A stretch of DNA of 64,000 nt, taken from NCBI GenBank assembly GCA_036245525.1, contig BTPG01000007.1, positions 126,215,640 through 126,279,639 on the forward strand. The letters are read 5' to 3'. Below the pieces are notes generated by a model. It had not been told where the DNA came from, made no database searches, and saw only the letters and a program-made list of their open reading frames with translations. Position 1 is the first letter of the stretch, and each line of letters opens with the position of its first letter. Positions 46,893 through 57,567 of the stretch are shown piece by piece. The stretch is from Semisulcospira habei. Its lineage: Eukaryota > Mollusca > Gastropoda > Semisulcospiridae. The translations under genes and the position numbers were made by a program.

Positions 46893-47003
46893 GAGAGCCG
46901 GGAAGTTCAGGTGGCAGAGCGTTTGACTTTCATCTAGAAAGTCGCAGGTTCGAACCTAGCGTGGGTCAAAATTTGTTCAGACTCTTTTCATACTCTTTTC
47001 GGT
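46893..47003 (+). mobile_element. tRNA-derived SINE, second family, truncated at 3' side
   Basis: gttcaggtggcagagcgttt (A box) and gcaggttcgaacctagcgtg (B box) followed by tcaaaatttgttcagactct, after which similarity stops. The head is tRNA-like but lacks a foldable acceptor stem as a true tRNA gene. Confidence 0.65.
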
Positions 47004-47930
47004 TACCGTATTTAAAATACCTGGCGTAATAGACAAATGCTTCAAGCCCTAAATGTTGGTTTTTTTTGTTTTGTTTGTTTGTTGTTGTTTTTTTGGTGGG
47101 GGGGGGGGGGGGAGGTTTACAAGTAGAAAATAGTGTCTAATCCTTTTTTGGTCCTACCAAGCCAAAGGTAGGGCACATAGTACACAGAAGCATAACGTGC
47201 AAAACTGCTAAAACTGCGAAAATGCGGCTTGTGTAGCCTTCAGATTCTCTTGGCCAGCACCACAATATGCTCAAGGAAAAATATGACCAATATGTCCTAT
47301 TCATTTAGTTCAGTACTTGTTAAAGTACCATTACGCATAAATCTGATGACACATTTCAGCACCAGTTGTGTTTGTTATGCCTTGTCGACACACCTAATGA
47401 ACGTTAACAGCAGTTTGGACACGCAGCAACAGCACACGCGTAATATCACACTTATTTATTCCGCGCAACCGTTAGCGTGTCAATTTATTTTTAGTTGTTT
47501 CTCGCACTGATAGCGTTGTATTTCTAGAACGGAGTAAACAATGAGTCAGGGAAGTTACATAATATAAAGACGAAGTGTGCTGAACTGGATTGTCCAGTGT
47601 CTAAATGAACCATAACTAGACCTGTGTGTAGTGTTTCCTAACCATCTGTTACGGAAGTGTATCTTTGAACACTTACGGCGGTAGTGGGCCTTTAATGTAC
47701 CCGTAGCCCGGCGTTATCAAACACAGCCGAAGAAGACTAAATACATTACTTTCTTTGGTTGGGGTGTGTTAAATGTTTGTCAAAAGGATATTTCGGTTAC
47801 TTCAGTTAGTCGTGACTGAAAGTTTTTATGTTCTTATTTTAATTTCATCCTAACACATTTTACCCCAGTACCGAAATCACCAAATTTTGAAGTTGTCCTC
47901 TGAAGGACTATATTACAATTCTAGAGACAG
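47004..47930. other. Non-coding, nothing recognised
   Basis: G-run at 47098-47112; a PAL-B half-copy starts near 47930. Confidence 0.5.
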
Positions 47931-48347
47931 ATCGAGCAAGATAGTTCAAGGGTGGTGACAGAATAGCTGGGCGCCTATGATGCAAACCAAACCAATATTT
48001 GTACACGTTCAAAAGGAACTCTGGGAAGACTTCTGATGGGTGGGGTGAAGCGCGTATGGGCTTTTCCGAGCGCAGAGATCCCATCTTGACTGAGTTGAAC
48101 TGAACTGTTTTCAGCATTTTTTCCCATTGTGCCAGTGTTATGTTTGTTGTAAGTGGACCCCCAAAGCATGCAAAATTATACGGAATTCGAAACCCCAACA
48201 TAAACACGAGCACACCTTTGTGTACAATACCTGTCCCAGTAATGGGCGCACGTGTCCCAAGGTGAAGTGAAGCGGTTGCAATACTTTCAGGCTGTTACCG
48301 CTGATGTTTGCACGTGCGGCATGTTCACACTAGCTGTTGGAAGCTGT

Positions 48348-48430
48348 AACCTTTCTGTCTGTCACGTAAATGAGAAAGTTCTGCGTGACACTTGCAGCAT
48401 CTGCTCATTTGCGTGACAGACAGAAAGGTT
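48348..48430. repeat. Isolated inverted repeat
   Basis: AACCTTTCTGTCTGTCACGT / gcgtgacagacagaaaggtt, 27-base arms, one mismatch, 29-base loop. Confidence 0.85.
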
Positions 48431-49319
48431 TGGGCTTGGTTGAATCCATTGATGTTGAGTACACCTGCTAAAACCTATGCAATCATATGATTGGTTCTGT
48501 AATCCCGCATCACATAGGTAATGCAGACAGCTAGCACGGATTGCAAACCATCAAGCTTCTAGCAATCAACAGAAACGAGACTATGTATTTCATATAATAC
48601 TTGCCAATTGCCACGGTCGACCTGCAGCAGGCATAAAATGATTGTGATATATATATGTGATTGTGATTGTAATATATATTTCATTTCAATTCTGAGAATG
48701 CTCTTGCTGAGCTAATGCCGTAGAATTCCAGGCTGGTAAGCTTGCATTGTGTCATCAGGACATCAGCTGCCCTTTTGTGACTGCATCGCTCACTAGATCT
48801 AGAAAGAGAGGTAGTGGGAGAGAAGGAATGACAGACCTATCTTTTTTAGCCTTCCTCTGAACACCTACTGCATATAGCAATAGGGACTACCCCAGGCGCC
48901 CCGCAATCCGCTGGAGAATATCCTGACCTCCCCCCGATGGGGGAGTAGTACAAAAATATTCCCAAACAGATCTTGGACCTGCTGGGTAGATTTTTGGTTT
49001 TGTCGCCTACGACCGGTTTCGCCCCAAGGGAGGGCTCTTCAGGAGGGCATACGGCGTAACCTGAAAATTGCAAACACATGTACTAGAAGCGGCCTCCAGA
49101 ATTTACTGGTAGCACCACTAGTACAGCGCGGATTGCATCCCTAAAGCTTTAGATCTGACACCTCTTTTTCACAGCTCGTTAAAGATAGCGTGTTGGTCTA
49201 CCCTGTGAGATCATCTTGGCGATTTTACCTCCCGCTGCTACACATGCAAACTGTGACGTCACGAACAACAGCCGGCATAATTTGTGGCTAAACCTGGCTA
49301 CTTTACATGGAGGTCTCAC
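48431..49319. other. Non-coding, nothing recognised
   Basis: No supported gene or repeat besides a short TGATTG/ATAT-rich tract at 48640-48680. Confidence 0.5.
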
Positions 49320-49533
49320 TTAACCCATTCAGCCCTGACGCCCTACAGCAGGAGATGGGTTGACCATGATAATTCAAGGGTAGTGACAGATTAGCTTGGC
49401 GCCTGTCGGCGCCAAGCTAATCTGGCACTACCCTTGAATTATCATGGTCGATCCATCTCCTGCAACTGGTGCATAGCCATTAGATGACGCCTCCAAAATT
49501 TGGGAAATACGGCCGTCGGGCTGAATGAGTTAA
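49320..49533. mobile_element. Full-length PAL-B element bounded by TTAA
   Basis: TTAAcccattcagccctgac to gtcgggctgaatgagTTAA; 214 bp; palindrome 49361-49450. Terminal CYCATTCAG(C/T)CC repeats are inverted. Confidence 0.85.
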
Positions 49534-49809
49534 TAAAGTTAAATACATAGACGCTAGTAATGCAGTTAGTTTCTTTTAATTTGTTTCCCACTCTCGACTA
49601 CCTGTCGCTCGAAGGGGTTGATGAGAATCTATGCTTCTTGCAGATGGAAGGCTTTTGGATTAGAGACTGCATGTCTGATTTATCATTGTCATAGTCCACT
49701 TGACCGAGTACACAAAACCTTCTGCGTTGTTCAATATTCGCCACTCACGGCTCAAGTGGTGCTCATCTGAGCCTTGACTCTGCCTACGCCTCTTTGTTTC
49801 TCAAAAGAA

Positions 49810-50092
49810 TTGATTGATTGATTGTACATTGCTTAACGTCCCGACAGCAACAAGGCTTTCTCAGGACGTGCCTGCACTGCTTGTGAAAAAAAACAACCAA
49901 CTAAACAGAACATTGAATGTATGTCGCCAGCCGGTCAAACACATTAAATAAACCTAACACATGGGGCCTAAATAAAGCTAAGACCATTTAGCAACACACA
50001 TCCAATATCAAGAGCTACAGGCAGTGCAGACAGTAGGGAGAGTTTTAAAAAGGCAAATACAGGTGAATGGACCTCGGGTAGACAGAAACACA
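49810..50092 (-). mobile_element. Family R repeat, 5'-truncated
   Basis: Same sequence as 50711-51100 from the ttgattgattgtacattgct end to gacagaaacacat; the remaining ~100 bases at the 5' side are absent. Confidence 0.75.
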
Positions 50093-50710
50093 TAAAGGCC
50101 TACCCAGAGGGACAGGTTTCTCTATAGTCCGCCACCTACCGTATCAATCGTAGCGTTTCTTTCGCAAACGCTATAATCGCTTATTACACGGTATGCGGCT
50201 GGCGTTAAAGTAGAACAATATTTCACTTTCAGATACTCAATAGAAGACATGACAAAAGGCTTTTTTTTTTTCTCTCTCTCTCTTATAGAAGCTTGTGTTT
50301 GTCTATTTTGACTAAATCTGAGACTTTGTTAGCATGCACCAATCCATAACAACGGATCAAGTTTTGATTTCATCTTTGTTTCATATAGATGGCAGAATCG
50401 GAGAAAATTGGTGATAATTATGAAATTATTAGTTCACTTCACAATAAGGCGGGGGGAAAAAAGAAAAAAGAAACACGTTCATATCAGAAAACTATTGTCT
50501 TGCAAGCATCTGACCTTCTAAAAAAAAAAGTCCGGAATGGTCGGGAGAAAAATTGTGCGGACTAAAAATGAAAAAGTTGACGTTTGCCTGTCTGACTGAT
50601 TTTGACACATTGATTAACCCGTTCAGCGCTAGCTGACGTAGACTGTGTTTCTGCAAGCATCGTTAATTCAAGACCAAAAGGCCCTCCATGTCCCGGGGGC
50701 TCATGAGGAT

Positions 50711-51100
50711 TGATTGATTGATTGTACATTGCTTAACGTCCCGACAGCAACAAGGCTTTCTCAGGACGTGCCTGCACTGCTTGTGAAAAAAAAACAAAAA
50801 CAGAACATTGAATGTATGTCGCCAGCCGGTCAAACACGTTAAATAAACCTAACACATGGGGCCTAAATAAAGCTAAGACCATTTAGCAACACACATCCAA
50901 TATCAAGAGCTACAGGCAGTGCAGACAGTAGGGAGAGTTTAAAAAGGCACTGAAATACAGGTGAATGGACAAAGGGTAGACAGAAACACATGCCCCAGAA
51001 TAGAGAGAAAAACCCACCCTGTGGGGCTGACCAGGGTGACCCTGGGAACTAAAAAATACCTAACCCCACCCAAGTCCCCCAGGGCAGACCCGGGTGGGGA
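50711..51100 (-). mobile_element. Family R repeat inserted into a PAL-A hairpin
   Basis: Full-length copy flanked by the 13-bp duplication GGCTCATGAGGAT (50698-50710 and 51101-51113). The duplicated sequence is part of the PAL-A arm, and PAL-A sequence continues on both sides, so the palindrome predates this insertion. Confidence 0.85.
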
Positions 51101-51952
51101 GGCTCATGAGGATCTATACTTTTTGCAGTTGGGTGGTGTTCAAATGTTCAGGTTAATGGTGTCAATAATTTGAACTTGACATCATGCTGTAGATGGTGTA
51201 CAGCTGTCTCAGAAGAGAGAGATGCCTTGTGAGCATGGGATCAAAACGCTATTTTTAAGTTTAATGAAACATTGGAGAGATTTAGTAATATGAACATTTT
51301 TTAAGCCGTGAGAATATATTATGTCGGGGTTCTTTCTCCGGCTCTAATTCCTCCCCCTCCACTTTGGTAGCGGTTTCAGGACATTTTTTAAAAAATGAAT
51401 TTCAGCCACAAGCGATCAAAATTTCTCAGTAGCTGAGCTGACCCTTCGCACCACGTGAATGCCCTGTCTTTGTCGCGTACAGTGTTAGTCTTCAGAGTGA
51501 ATGCGTGTGTGTCATGTGAGAGTGCGTATTGTTCAGTTCGCGGCGCTTTGAGCCGATTCGCAAAATTGAGTAAAGTGCCTATTTAATAACCGGTATTATT
51601 TGTATTACGTGGTCACAAGGGCCGCACCCTTGGCGATTTTATACAAACCATGAAAACAACTGAACAAACTTTTGACACGTGTTACATATTTTGCTTCCAG
51701 CAGACGGCAGATGTCCAGAATACATGTGAAGTGAGACAACCAACCAAACAAAAAAACAAACAAACAAACAAACACAATAGTAGTATTAGTTTATTTTTTG
51801 TTTGCTTTAAATTTATTTATACATGATTTCGTTGTATTGCCACTATCTTGCATTTGGAAGGCGTATGGCTTTTCGAAAATGGCTATAGTTACAACACGCA
51901 TACGAAACACATAGTAAACTGCATGGCACACGCATTTTGAAAGACAGCAGTT

Positions 51953-52161
51953 AAAACTTTTCATCCTGATACATCCATTGGCATAAATAAATCTGACTGT
52001 GGTAGTTCAAGGGTGGTGCCAGAATAGCTTGGCGCCTGAGGCGCCAAGCTATTCTGGCACGACCCTTGAACTAAAATGCTTCATATATTTCCTAATTTGT
52101 AATGTAGCCTTCATAGGACAATAAGCAATTTTTACTCAGCCTCAGGATGTAATGGGTTAAA
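51953..52161. mobile_element. PAL-B element, third flank subtype
   Basis: TTAAaacttttcatcctgat to cctcaggatgtaatgggTTAA; palindrome 52003-52073. Confidence 0.78.
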
Positions 52162-52619
52162 GCACGCCGAACATGCTACGATATTTATCTTCACGAACAT
52201 TAATGAACCCCAACCCTCCCTTTCCCCTCGCATATAGACAAGAGCCACCGCGGCAACTCAATAATCTGGGCATTCGCAATGATGAGTTGTGTCCCCTCGG
52301 GAAGAATAGAGTGTTGGGGTCATGCAGAGGTCAGTTTTCCCAAGAATATTTCATAGCATGTTTACCGCGCTTGAAGTTTGAGGCAACCCTTCATGTACGG
52401 ACCTTTTGCACTGAAGATTCCGGCAATAAGAATACTACCCTAAGAAGGCAAAAGACAGCAATATTCCACTTTTGTGAAACTGAAGCGGCTGGACTTTTAT
52501 TGTATCTTAATGAAAATCTAGCTCTTTACAAAAATGCGCTTACTGTCTTTTGCCGTTCACAAGGCAGACTACTCAACAGTATTGCAAAACTCAACATTGA
52601 GCATTTATACAGTCACATT

Positions 52620-52833
52620 TTAACTCACTGTGCCCGAGGTACGAAAAACCGACATTGTGGAGTTATCCTCTGAGGACTGCATTACAATTCAGGAGACAGC
52701 TCGGCCATCATAGTTCAAGGGTGGTGACAGAATAGCTTGGCGCCTATAGGCGCCAAGCTATTCTGCCACCACCCTTGAACTTTCATGGTCGAGCCATATC
52801 TTGCTGTGGTGTGTCGCGGGCAGAATGAGTTAA
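52620..52833. mobile_element. Full-length PAL-B element bounded by TTAA
   Basis: TTAActcactgtgcccgagg to gcgggcagaatgagTTAA, 214 bp, palindrome 52701-52792. Confidence 0.85.
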
Positions 52834-52868
52834 AGACGCTGTACCATAGAATTGCTAGTGGGAGATAG

Positions 52869-52963
52869 ATCAGTCATGATCGTTTAAGGGTAGTGCCAGA
52901 TCAGCTTGGCGCCTATGAAGGCGCCAAGCTAATCTGGCGCTACCATTGAACAATCATGTCTGA
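52869..52963. repeat. PAL-B palindrome, variant
   Basis: agatcagtcatgatcgttta / caatcatgtctgact arms; follows the previous element by 36 bases. Confidence 0.78.
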
Positions 52964-53076
52964 CTATTCTGCCACAGCGCAAAAGCCTTTGTGTGTTGTC
53001 ATAATGATTTAATATATTCGAAGCTAAACGTGAAGGAGTTATAAATGAGCTACGCCCATACAGACCTCAACACAAA

Positions 53077-53159
53077 TTAACCCCTTTACAGTACAGACGA
53101 TACAGTTCGGCGGAAAAACAGCATTATCCCGCGTCCCTTCTGCTGAGCGATATCGTTAA
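53077..53159. repeat. PAL-K-like element
   Basis: TTAAcccctttacagtacag and gagcgatatcgTTAA bound ggcggaaaaacagc / cgcgtccctt. Confidence 0.5.
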
Positions 53160-53320
53160 TTGATAGCAGTCAGTATGTGTTGGCATACACACATTTCATT
53201 GCCGTAATCTGCATAAAGTTCACCGTCATCATAATTTGAAGTCGACGTCGTAAACCGAATTGTCTAGCTTTTTCGACCGCGCACAGTTGATCGTCAATAA
53301 TGGTTCACTGTGAGCAGACC

Positions 53321-53322
<2 letters not shown>

Positions 53323-53402
<80 letters not shown>
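53323..53402. repeat. (CT)n microsatellite
   Basis: 40 CT units, uninterrupted. Confidence 0.95.
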
Positions 53403-53408
<6 letters not shown>

Positions 53409-53612
53409 ATAAAGCTGGTAATTCCTATGTCACTTTCCTCTTACATTTTTCTTCTCTATTGGCTTGTGTTTGTCATTTTTTTTATATATTGTTGCGTGTG
53501 TTCAGTAAATTAGTGCGATAGTAATTAATCAGTAGATTAGCAACGGCAAGTTCGAAAAATGGTTATTATTACCAAAACTTTTACAGTTGTCAAATAAAGA
53601 ATCATTGTCATT

Positions 53613-53718
<106 letters not shown>

Positions 53719-53793
53719 CAGACTAAAATGCATACTAATGCTGTTGTCTTAACAAATATCATCTTCTCAAAACATTTTCCACGTCCCGCAATA

Positions 53794-53873
53794 TTAACAC
53801 ATTCGAGACAGGCCGCATCCGGATACGCGGCGTAAGGATACGCGGCTTTACGCCGCGTGTCCGGATGAGATAA
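53794..53873. mobile_element. PAL-D element, decayed right arm
   Basis: TTAAcacattcgagacaggc to gtgtccggatgagataa, with an internal CGGCGTAA/TTTACGCCG hairpin. Confidence 0.68.
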
Positions 53874-54415
53874 AACACTGAACCATGCGTGCGATATTCC
53901 TAAATCTTGGTGGGGTCCTTTGAATACAACAACTCAGTTCAGGGCGCCAAACGGTTCAACCATGATAGTCCGTAACAGCTTGGAGCCTAAAGAAGGCAGA
54001 TTTAAAATGGTAGTACCAGACGGTGGTACCAAAACAGCTTGGAGCTTAAACGATCGACCGTGATAGTTAAAGAGTGGCGCCAGAACCGTTTCAGCTACTA
54101 CAGGAAGCAGATTTAATATGATACTTCAAAGGCGGTACCAGAATATAAAAGTAATAAAATGAAATAAGGTTGGTGGGGTGGGTGTTGCACCGCAGCGACA
54201 CGTCTTCCTCGGTAAAGACAGCCCATATTTCTCCTCGTAGGACAATAAAGTAATAAAGGTAATGATGCAGTTGCCACTTTAATGGACCGATTTTTCGGCA
54301 CTACCCCTGAACTAGCATGGTTAATCTGTCCCCTCACGTAATGTTATAGGGCTGGGTTATGAAGTTGGTACCAGGTTTGTTCAGTTCCTGTAAAACCGTC
54401 TGCGCCTCTAATCTC

Positions 54416-54518
54416 TTGACTGCTATATTCACGACTCCGCTCAGCGAAAAAAGACGCGTAATTATTCGCGTTTTTTTCCCGCGGAACGGTATCGTCGGTA
54501 GCAGTCATGGGGGGTTAA
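54416..54518. mobile_element. PAL-K element abutting PAL-A
   Basis: tgactgctatattcacgact / aacggtatcgtcggtagcag arms, CGAAAAAAGACGCG / CGCGTTTTTTTCCCG centre; right TTAA shared with the PAL-A element. Confidence 0.72.
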
Positions 54519-54735
54519 CCCCGTCACTGCCGAGAAAAAGTAAACACGATCCAAATGCAAGAGGCATAGATCCTCGTGAGCCCCCGCGACTGCGGGGGCT
54601 CACGAGGATCCATGCCTCTTGCTGAGACTAATTTGTATCCATGCTTTTTGGACTGTTGCGGCTTTTGGTCGTTGAATGAACAAAACATTTCAGAAACAGA
54701 AATGTACGTACAGTGGCGGGGATGGGGTTACGAAT
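54516..54735. mobile_element. PAL-A element with covarying arms
   Basis: Starts TTAAccccgtcactgccgag at about 54515; palindrome 54557-54622. Both arms carry the change ATG to GTG/CAC (cctcgtgag / ctcacgagg), which keeps the pairing. The right end ggcggggatggggtta is slightly decayed. Confidence 0.78.
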
Positions 54736-55097
54736 TAGACACATCGACTCTAACAAATCAACCTTGGGGTAACGAACTACTCTGCTACAATCTTTGGACT
54801 ATCAAGATAGTTTAGTCTCATTTATATTGTCTCTCACAAACCAGATAGGTGAGGCTAGCGCTGGCAGAATTGCACACAAACCAAGGGGAATCACTCAGCG
54901 CTGGACAGACAAAGAGTTAGATCCCCTGCCCCGCCTATCAGGCACCCAATCAGCCAGCCCACAAAGAAATACGCAGGTATAGAACAAGACGATCATCTAC
55001 ATCCCTAGCCCCTCATTTATATTGTGTCTTGGCTGAACAGGATACGGGCCAAAAAGTGACTATTATTGGTGTAAATGCAAAAGAAAATCCCAACAAC

Positions 55098-55291
55098 GAA
55101 TGAAGCACGCTTAGAAATTAACAATACAACACAATTTCATTAAATTTTCGGGATAGACCTCTTCGTAAAAAGACAAATGCACTTTAATAAATTTTCCGGT
55201 TTAACCCGAAAATTTAATAAACTGTACTTGTCCTTTCTAAAGTGATTTAACACGAACATTAAATAAAATGTGTTGTACTTTCTAAGCGTGT
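55098..55291. repeat. Inverted repeat, family L
   Basis: agcacgcttagaaattaaca / gttgtactttctaagcgtgt, with nested gttaaacccgaaa-type pairs inside. Confidence 0.6.
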
Positions 55292-55296
55292 TTGAC

Positions 55297-55508
55297 TTAA
55301 CACATTCTGCCCCAGGACCGAAATCCCCAGGTTTTGAAGTTGCCCTCTGAAGGCCTGTATTACAAATATAGAGACAGATTGAGCATGACAGTTCACGGGT
55401 GGTGCCAGACTAGCTTGGCGCGTATAGGCGCCAAGCTATTCTGGCATCACCCTTGAACTATCATGGTTGATCCATGTCTTGCTGTGGTGTGTCGGGGCTG
55501 AATGAGTC
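55297..55508. mobile_element. PAL-B element just downstream of the GT92 stop
   Basis: TTAAcacattctgccccagg to gtcggggctgaatgagtcca (right TTAA mutated); palindrome 55378-55471. It starts 24 bases past the GT92 stop codon. Confidence 0.82.
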
Positions 55509-55532
55509 CATGGGATTTCTTGGCGGAACGGG

Positions 55533-56540
55533 TTACGTGAAGCTGGTTCCGAATCTATTCAGCGCCTGCAACACTGTCTTCGTTCGCCAGACCAGCTCGT
55601 CTATGTATTTCCAGACGGTCTTATTCTCAAACAGTTTGTCACAGTCTTGAGCGGCCGCAGCAGACGACCCAACAGCCTTGCTGCACGTTGAGTATTTGTA
55701 ATGATGCACAGATCCAACACCCGGATCAACTTTATAAGAAACGAACGAATCTGAAGCCGGTTTCACCATAGAGTGTATATCTAGTTCCAACACTCTTTCT
55801 GGTTTCACAAACATCTTAGTCAAATTGGAACTTGGACCACTGGCACGAAAGGTTTGTTTTAAGGTCAGGAATTTGGACGCTTCCGAACTATGACCTCCGT
55901 AGTCACCTGCTTTATTTCTATTGGTCAGTACACTCGGAGAGGCGTAATAAAGAATTGGAAAAAAATGGTACACTGCCGCAATAGTGTCTACGTTTTCAGA
56001 CTGAGCGTGCATTTCATCAAACATTTCTTGCCACGTTGTTTCCGCAGCTGGCACGAAAAATTCGTCCAAGTCATGAAAAGCTATGAAGTCAAACAGATGC
56101 ATGTTTCTATACAGACAATCTCCCATTGCCACGCTTTGTCCTTTGTACCACACGTCGTTAGGAGCGGGCAGGTTCCATGGCAGCACACTCGCCACCCCTG
56201 CCTCTTCGTAATAAGTCAGCACCCGCGCTATCTCCCTCGACACACGGAATTTATAGAAAGTAAAATGCACAGCACCAAGAAGCCTGTTCAGTTCCACGAA
56301 CTCCACAAAGTTGAGCACGTTGAGTTTGCCAAACAGAGGCGGTACGCACACGGAGAACAGAGTGGGAGTGTCGGGTTTCTTGAGGGAGTCGTTCTGATTA
56401 GCCGAACGTTTCTTGTTGACGATGACGTCGAGGTGCACGCGTACTCCGCTCTGGTTGAGGAAGTTGTTCTCCCGCTTGCCCATGACAACCACCACGCTGT
56501 TAGCAGAGTTGCTAGGCGAGAAGTAGGCTCCCTTGGGAAC
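55533..56540 (-). CDS. GT92 (DUF23) glycosyltransferase, exon 2 (terminal)
   Basis: Terminal exon, 335 codons plus TAA at 55533-55535; acceptor ctttgttgcag|GTT in phase 0. It carries the GT92 catalytic region: SVCVPPLFG, NFVEFVELNRLLGAVHFTFY, VLPWNLP, then the conserved DCLYRNM and the metal/nucleotide-sugar motif FHDLDEFFVP (DLD at about residues 531-533 of the 709-residue protein). A conserved Tyr-His stretch (SVHHYKYS) and a Cys pair follow near the C terminus (CSKAV, QDCDKLF). In nematodes GT92 enzymes add galactose to core fucose of N-glycans; the acceptor here cannot be read from sequence. No frameshift or stop breaks the exon, so the gene looks functional. The 3' flank runs directly into a PAL-B element (55297-55508), which may lie in the 3' UTR. 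Confidence 0.88.
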   Translation of the reverse strand, partial: VPKGAYFSPSNSANSVVVVMGKRENNFLNQSGVRVHLDVIVNKKRSANQNDSLKKPDTPTLFSVCVPPLFGKLNVLNFVEFVELNRLLGAVHFTFYKFRVSREIARVLTYYEEAGVASVLPWNLPAPNDVWYKGQSVAMGDCLYRNMHLFDFIAFHDLDEFFVPAAETTWQEMFDEMHAQSENVDTIAAVYHFFPILYYASPSVLTNRNKAGDYGGHSSEASKFLTLKQTFRASGPSSNLTKMFVKPERVLELDIHSMVKPASDSFVSYKVDPGVGSVHHYKYSTCSKAVGSSAAAAQDCDKLFENKTVWKYIDELVWRTKTVLQALNRFGTSFT

Positions 56541-56623
56541 CTGCAACAAAGACAGAGATATGGCTTAATTCCTTCATGCCTGTTACACGCCTGTCAGCGT
56601 CAGCACACTACAAGAAGATGTGA

Positions 56624-56690
56624 ATCGACCATAATAGTTCAAGGGTGGTGCCAGGAAACCCTGGCAACAATCTTGAACTACAATGGTGGA
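56624..56690. repeat. PAL-B, shortened, in GT92 intron
   Basis: atcgaccataatagttcaag / tcttgaactacaatggt arms with most of the centre lost. Confidence 0.65.
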
Positions 56691-56761
56691 ATTATCCCCT
56701 GAATCATAGTCTTTAGATCTCAGTCCTGACAAAACATACACCTTTGGAAACTGCGGCCCCA

Positions 56762-56830
56762 AAGGGCTCAGTCGTGAGATTGTCTTAGTCGCCTGCTCGG
56801 CGTTAAAACCCAACTAACTAACTAACTAAT
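56762..56830 (+). mobile_element. SINE 3' tail with (AACT)n, in GT92 intron
   Basis: cctgctcggcgttaaaaccc followed by four AACT units; matches the tail at 9796-9886. Confidence 0.5.
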
Positions 56831-57229
56831 CCAAAGGGCTCAGTGATATCATTTATGCTGAGACAAAATGGATGCTGGTGTCAGGTCTGTGATTGTGAAC
56901 GTTATAGACCAGCACACATAAAACGCCGTAAGGTCGACTAAATCACAGGCTCACAAGAAAAGGTTAAATTGCTTATCTGTAGGAATTGTAGGCGCCTTAA
57001 TGACTTGGTTAACTACAGTACTGTGGAAGTGGTATCGTAAATTTTAGCTTGCAGGTCCAGTATCGCTTGAAAGCAACACCAGACGTTTGTAAAGAAATTG
57101 AACAAAAATATTATTTTCTTTTTTAGCTGCAATTATGTTTTCAACTGATTTTTTAAAAAAAAAAAGACTTTCAATTCATCAAAGTTACAGAAGAAATAAG
57201 AGCAAAATAAGCACTGACGTCCTGACGAC

Positions 57230-57318
57230 TAACAGTGACGATATCACTCGGCGTAAAAGATGCGTAATTACGCGTATTTTTCGCCTAACGGTATCGTCAG
57301 CAGCCGACAAGTGGTTAA
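57230..57318. mobile_element. PAL-K element abutting PAL-A, in GT92 intron
   Basis: acagtgacgatatcactcgg / ctaacggtatcgtcagcagc arms around GCGTAATTACGC; right TTAA 57315-57318 shared with PAL-A. Confidence 0.75.
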
Positions 57319-57475
57319 CCCTTTCACTGCGGAGAAAGAAATGGACACCACACTACTGCAATAGGTATAGATCCTCATGAGCCCCCGCAATTGCGGGGGC
57401 TTATGAGGATCTATGCCTCTTGCTAAAACCACTTCGTCTCCATTATACAACTACGGCTGGAGCCCTTATGCGCTG
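57313..57475. mobile_element. PAL-A element in GT92 intron
   Basis: Begins at TTAA 57315-57318 (ttaaccctttcactgcggag), palindrome 57358-57423; the right flank ends near gcgctgaattt without a TTAA. Confidence 0.75.
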
Positions 57476-57567
57476 AATTTACATAGACTTTACACATACA
57501 ATGTACGATCTGTGGCAGTGCATGAATAAATAAAACACAAGTTCCAGCACACAAAAGTGTATCGTAC

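Larger units (their letters stand above)
56541..57567 (-). other. GT92 intron packed with palindromic elements
   Basis: The single intron (1027 bp) holds a short PAL-B copy (56624-56690), a SINE tail with (AACT)n (56762-56830), a PAL-F fragment near 56880, a PAL-K hairpin (57230-57316) and a PAL-A element (from 57313). The PAL-K and PAL-A elements meet at one TTAA. Nothing coding was seen. Confidence 0.7.

Noticed and set aside
46893..46975. tRNA gene
   Set aside because: tRNA-like promoter boxes only; the following sequence matches the SINE body and the acceptor stem does not pair.
52173..52673. 166-codon plus-strand ORF
   Set aside because: No recognisable domain, no splice context; it overlaps the start of a PAL-B element at 52620.
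55890..56702. 270-codon ORF opposite GT92 exon 2
   Set aside because: Antisense shadow; the minus strand carries the conserved GT92 motifs.
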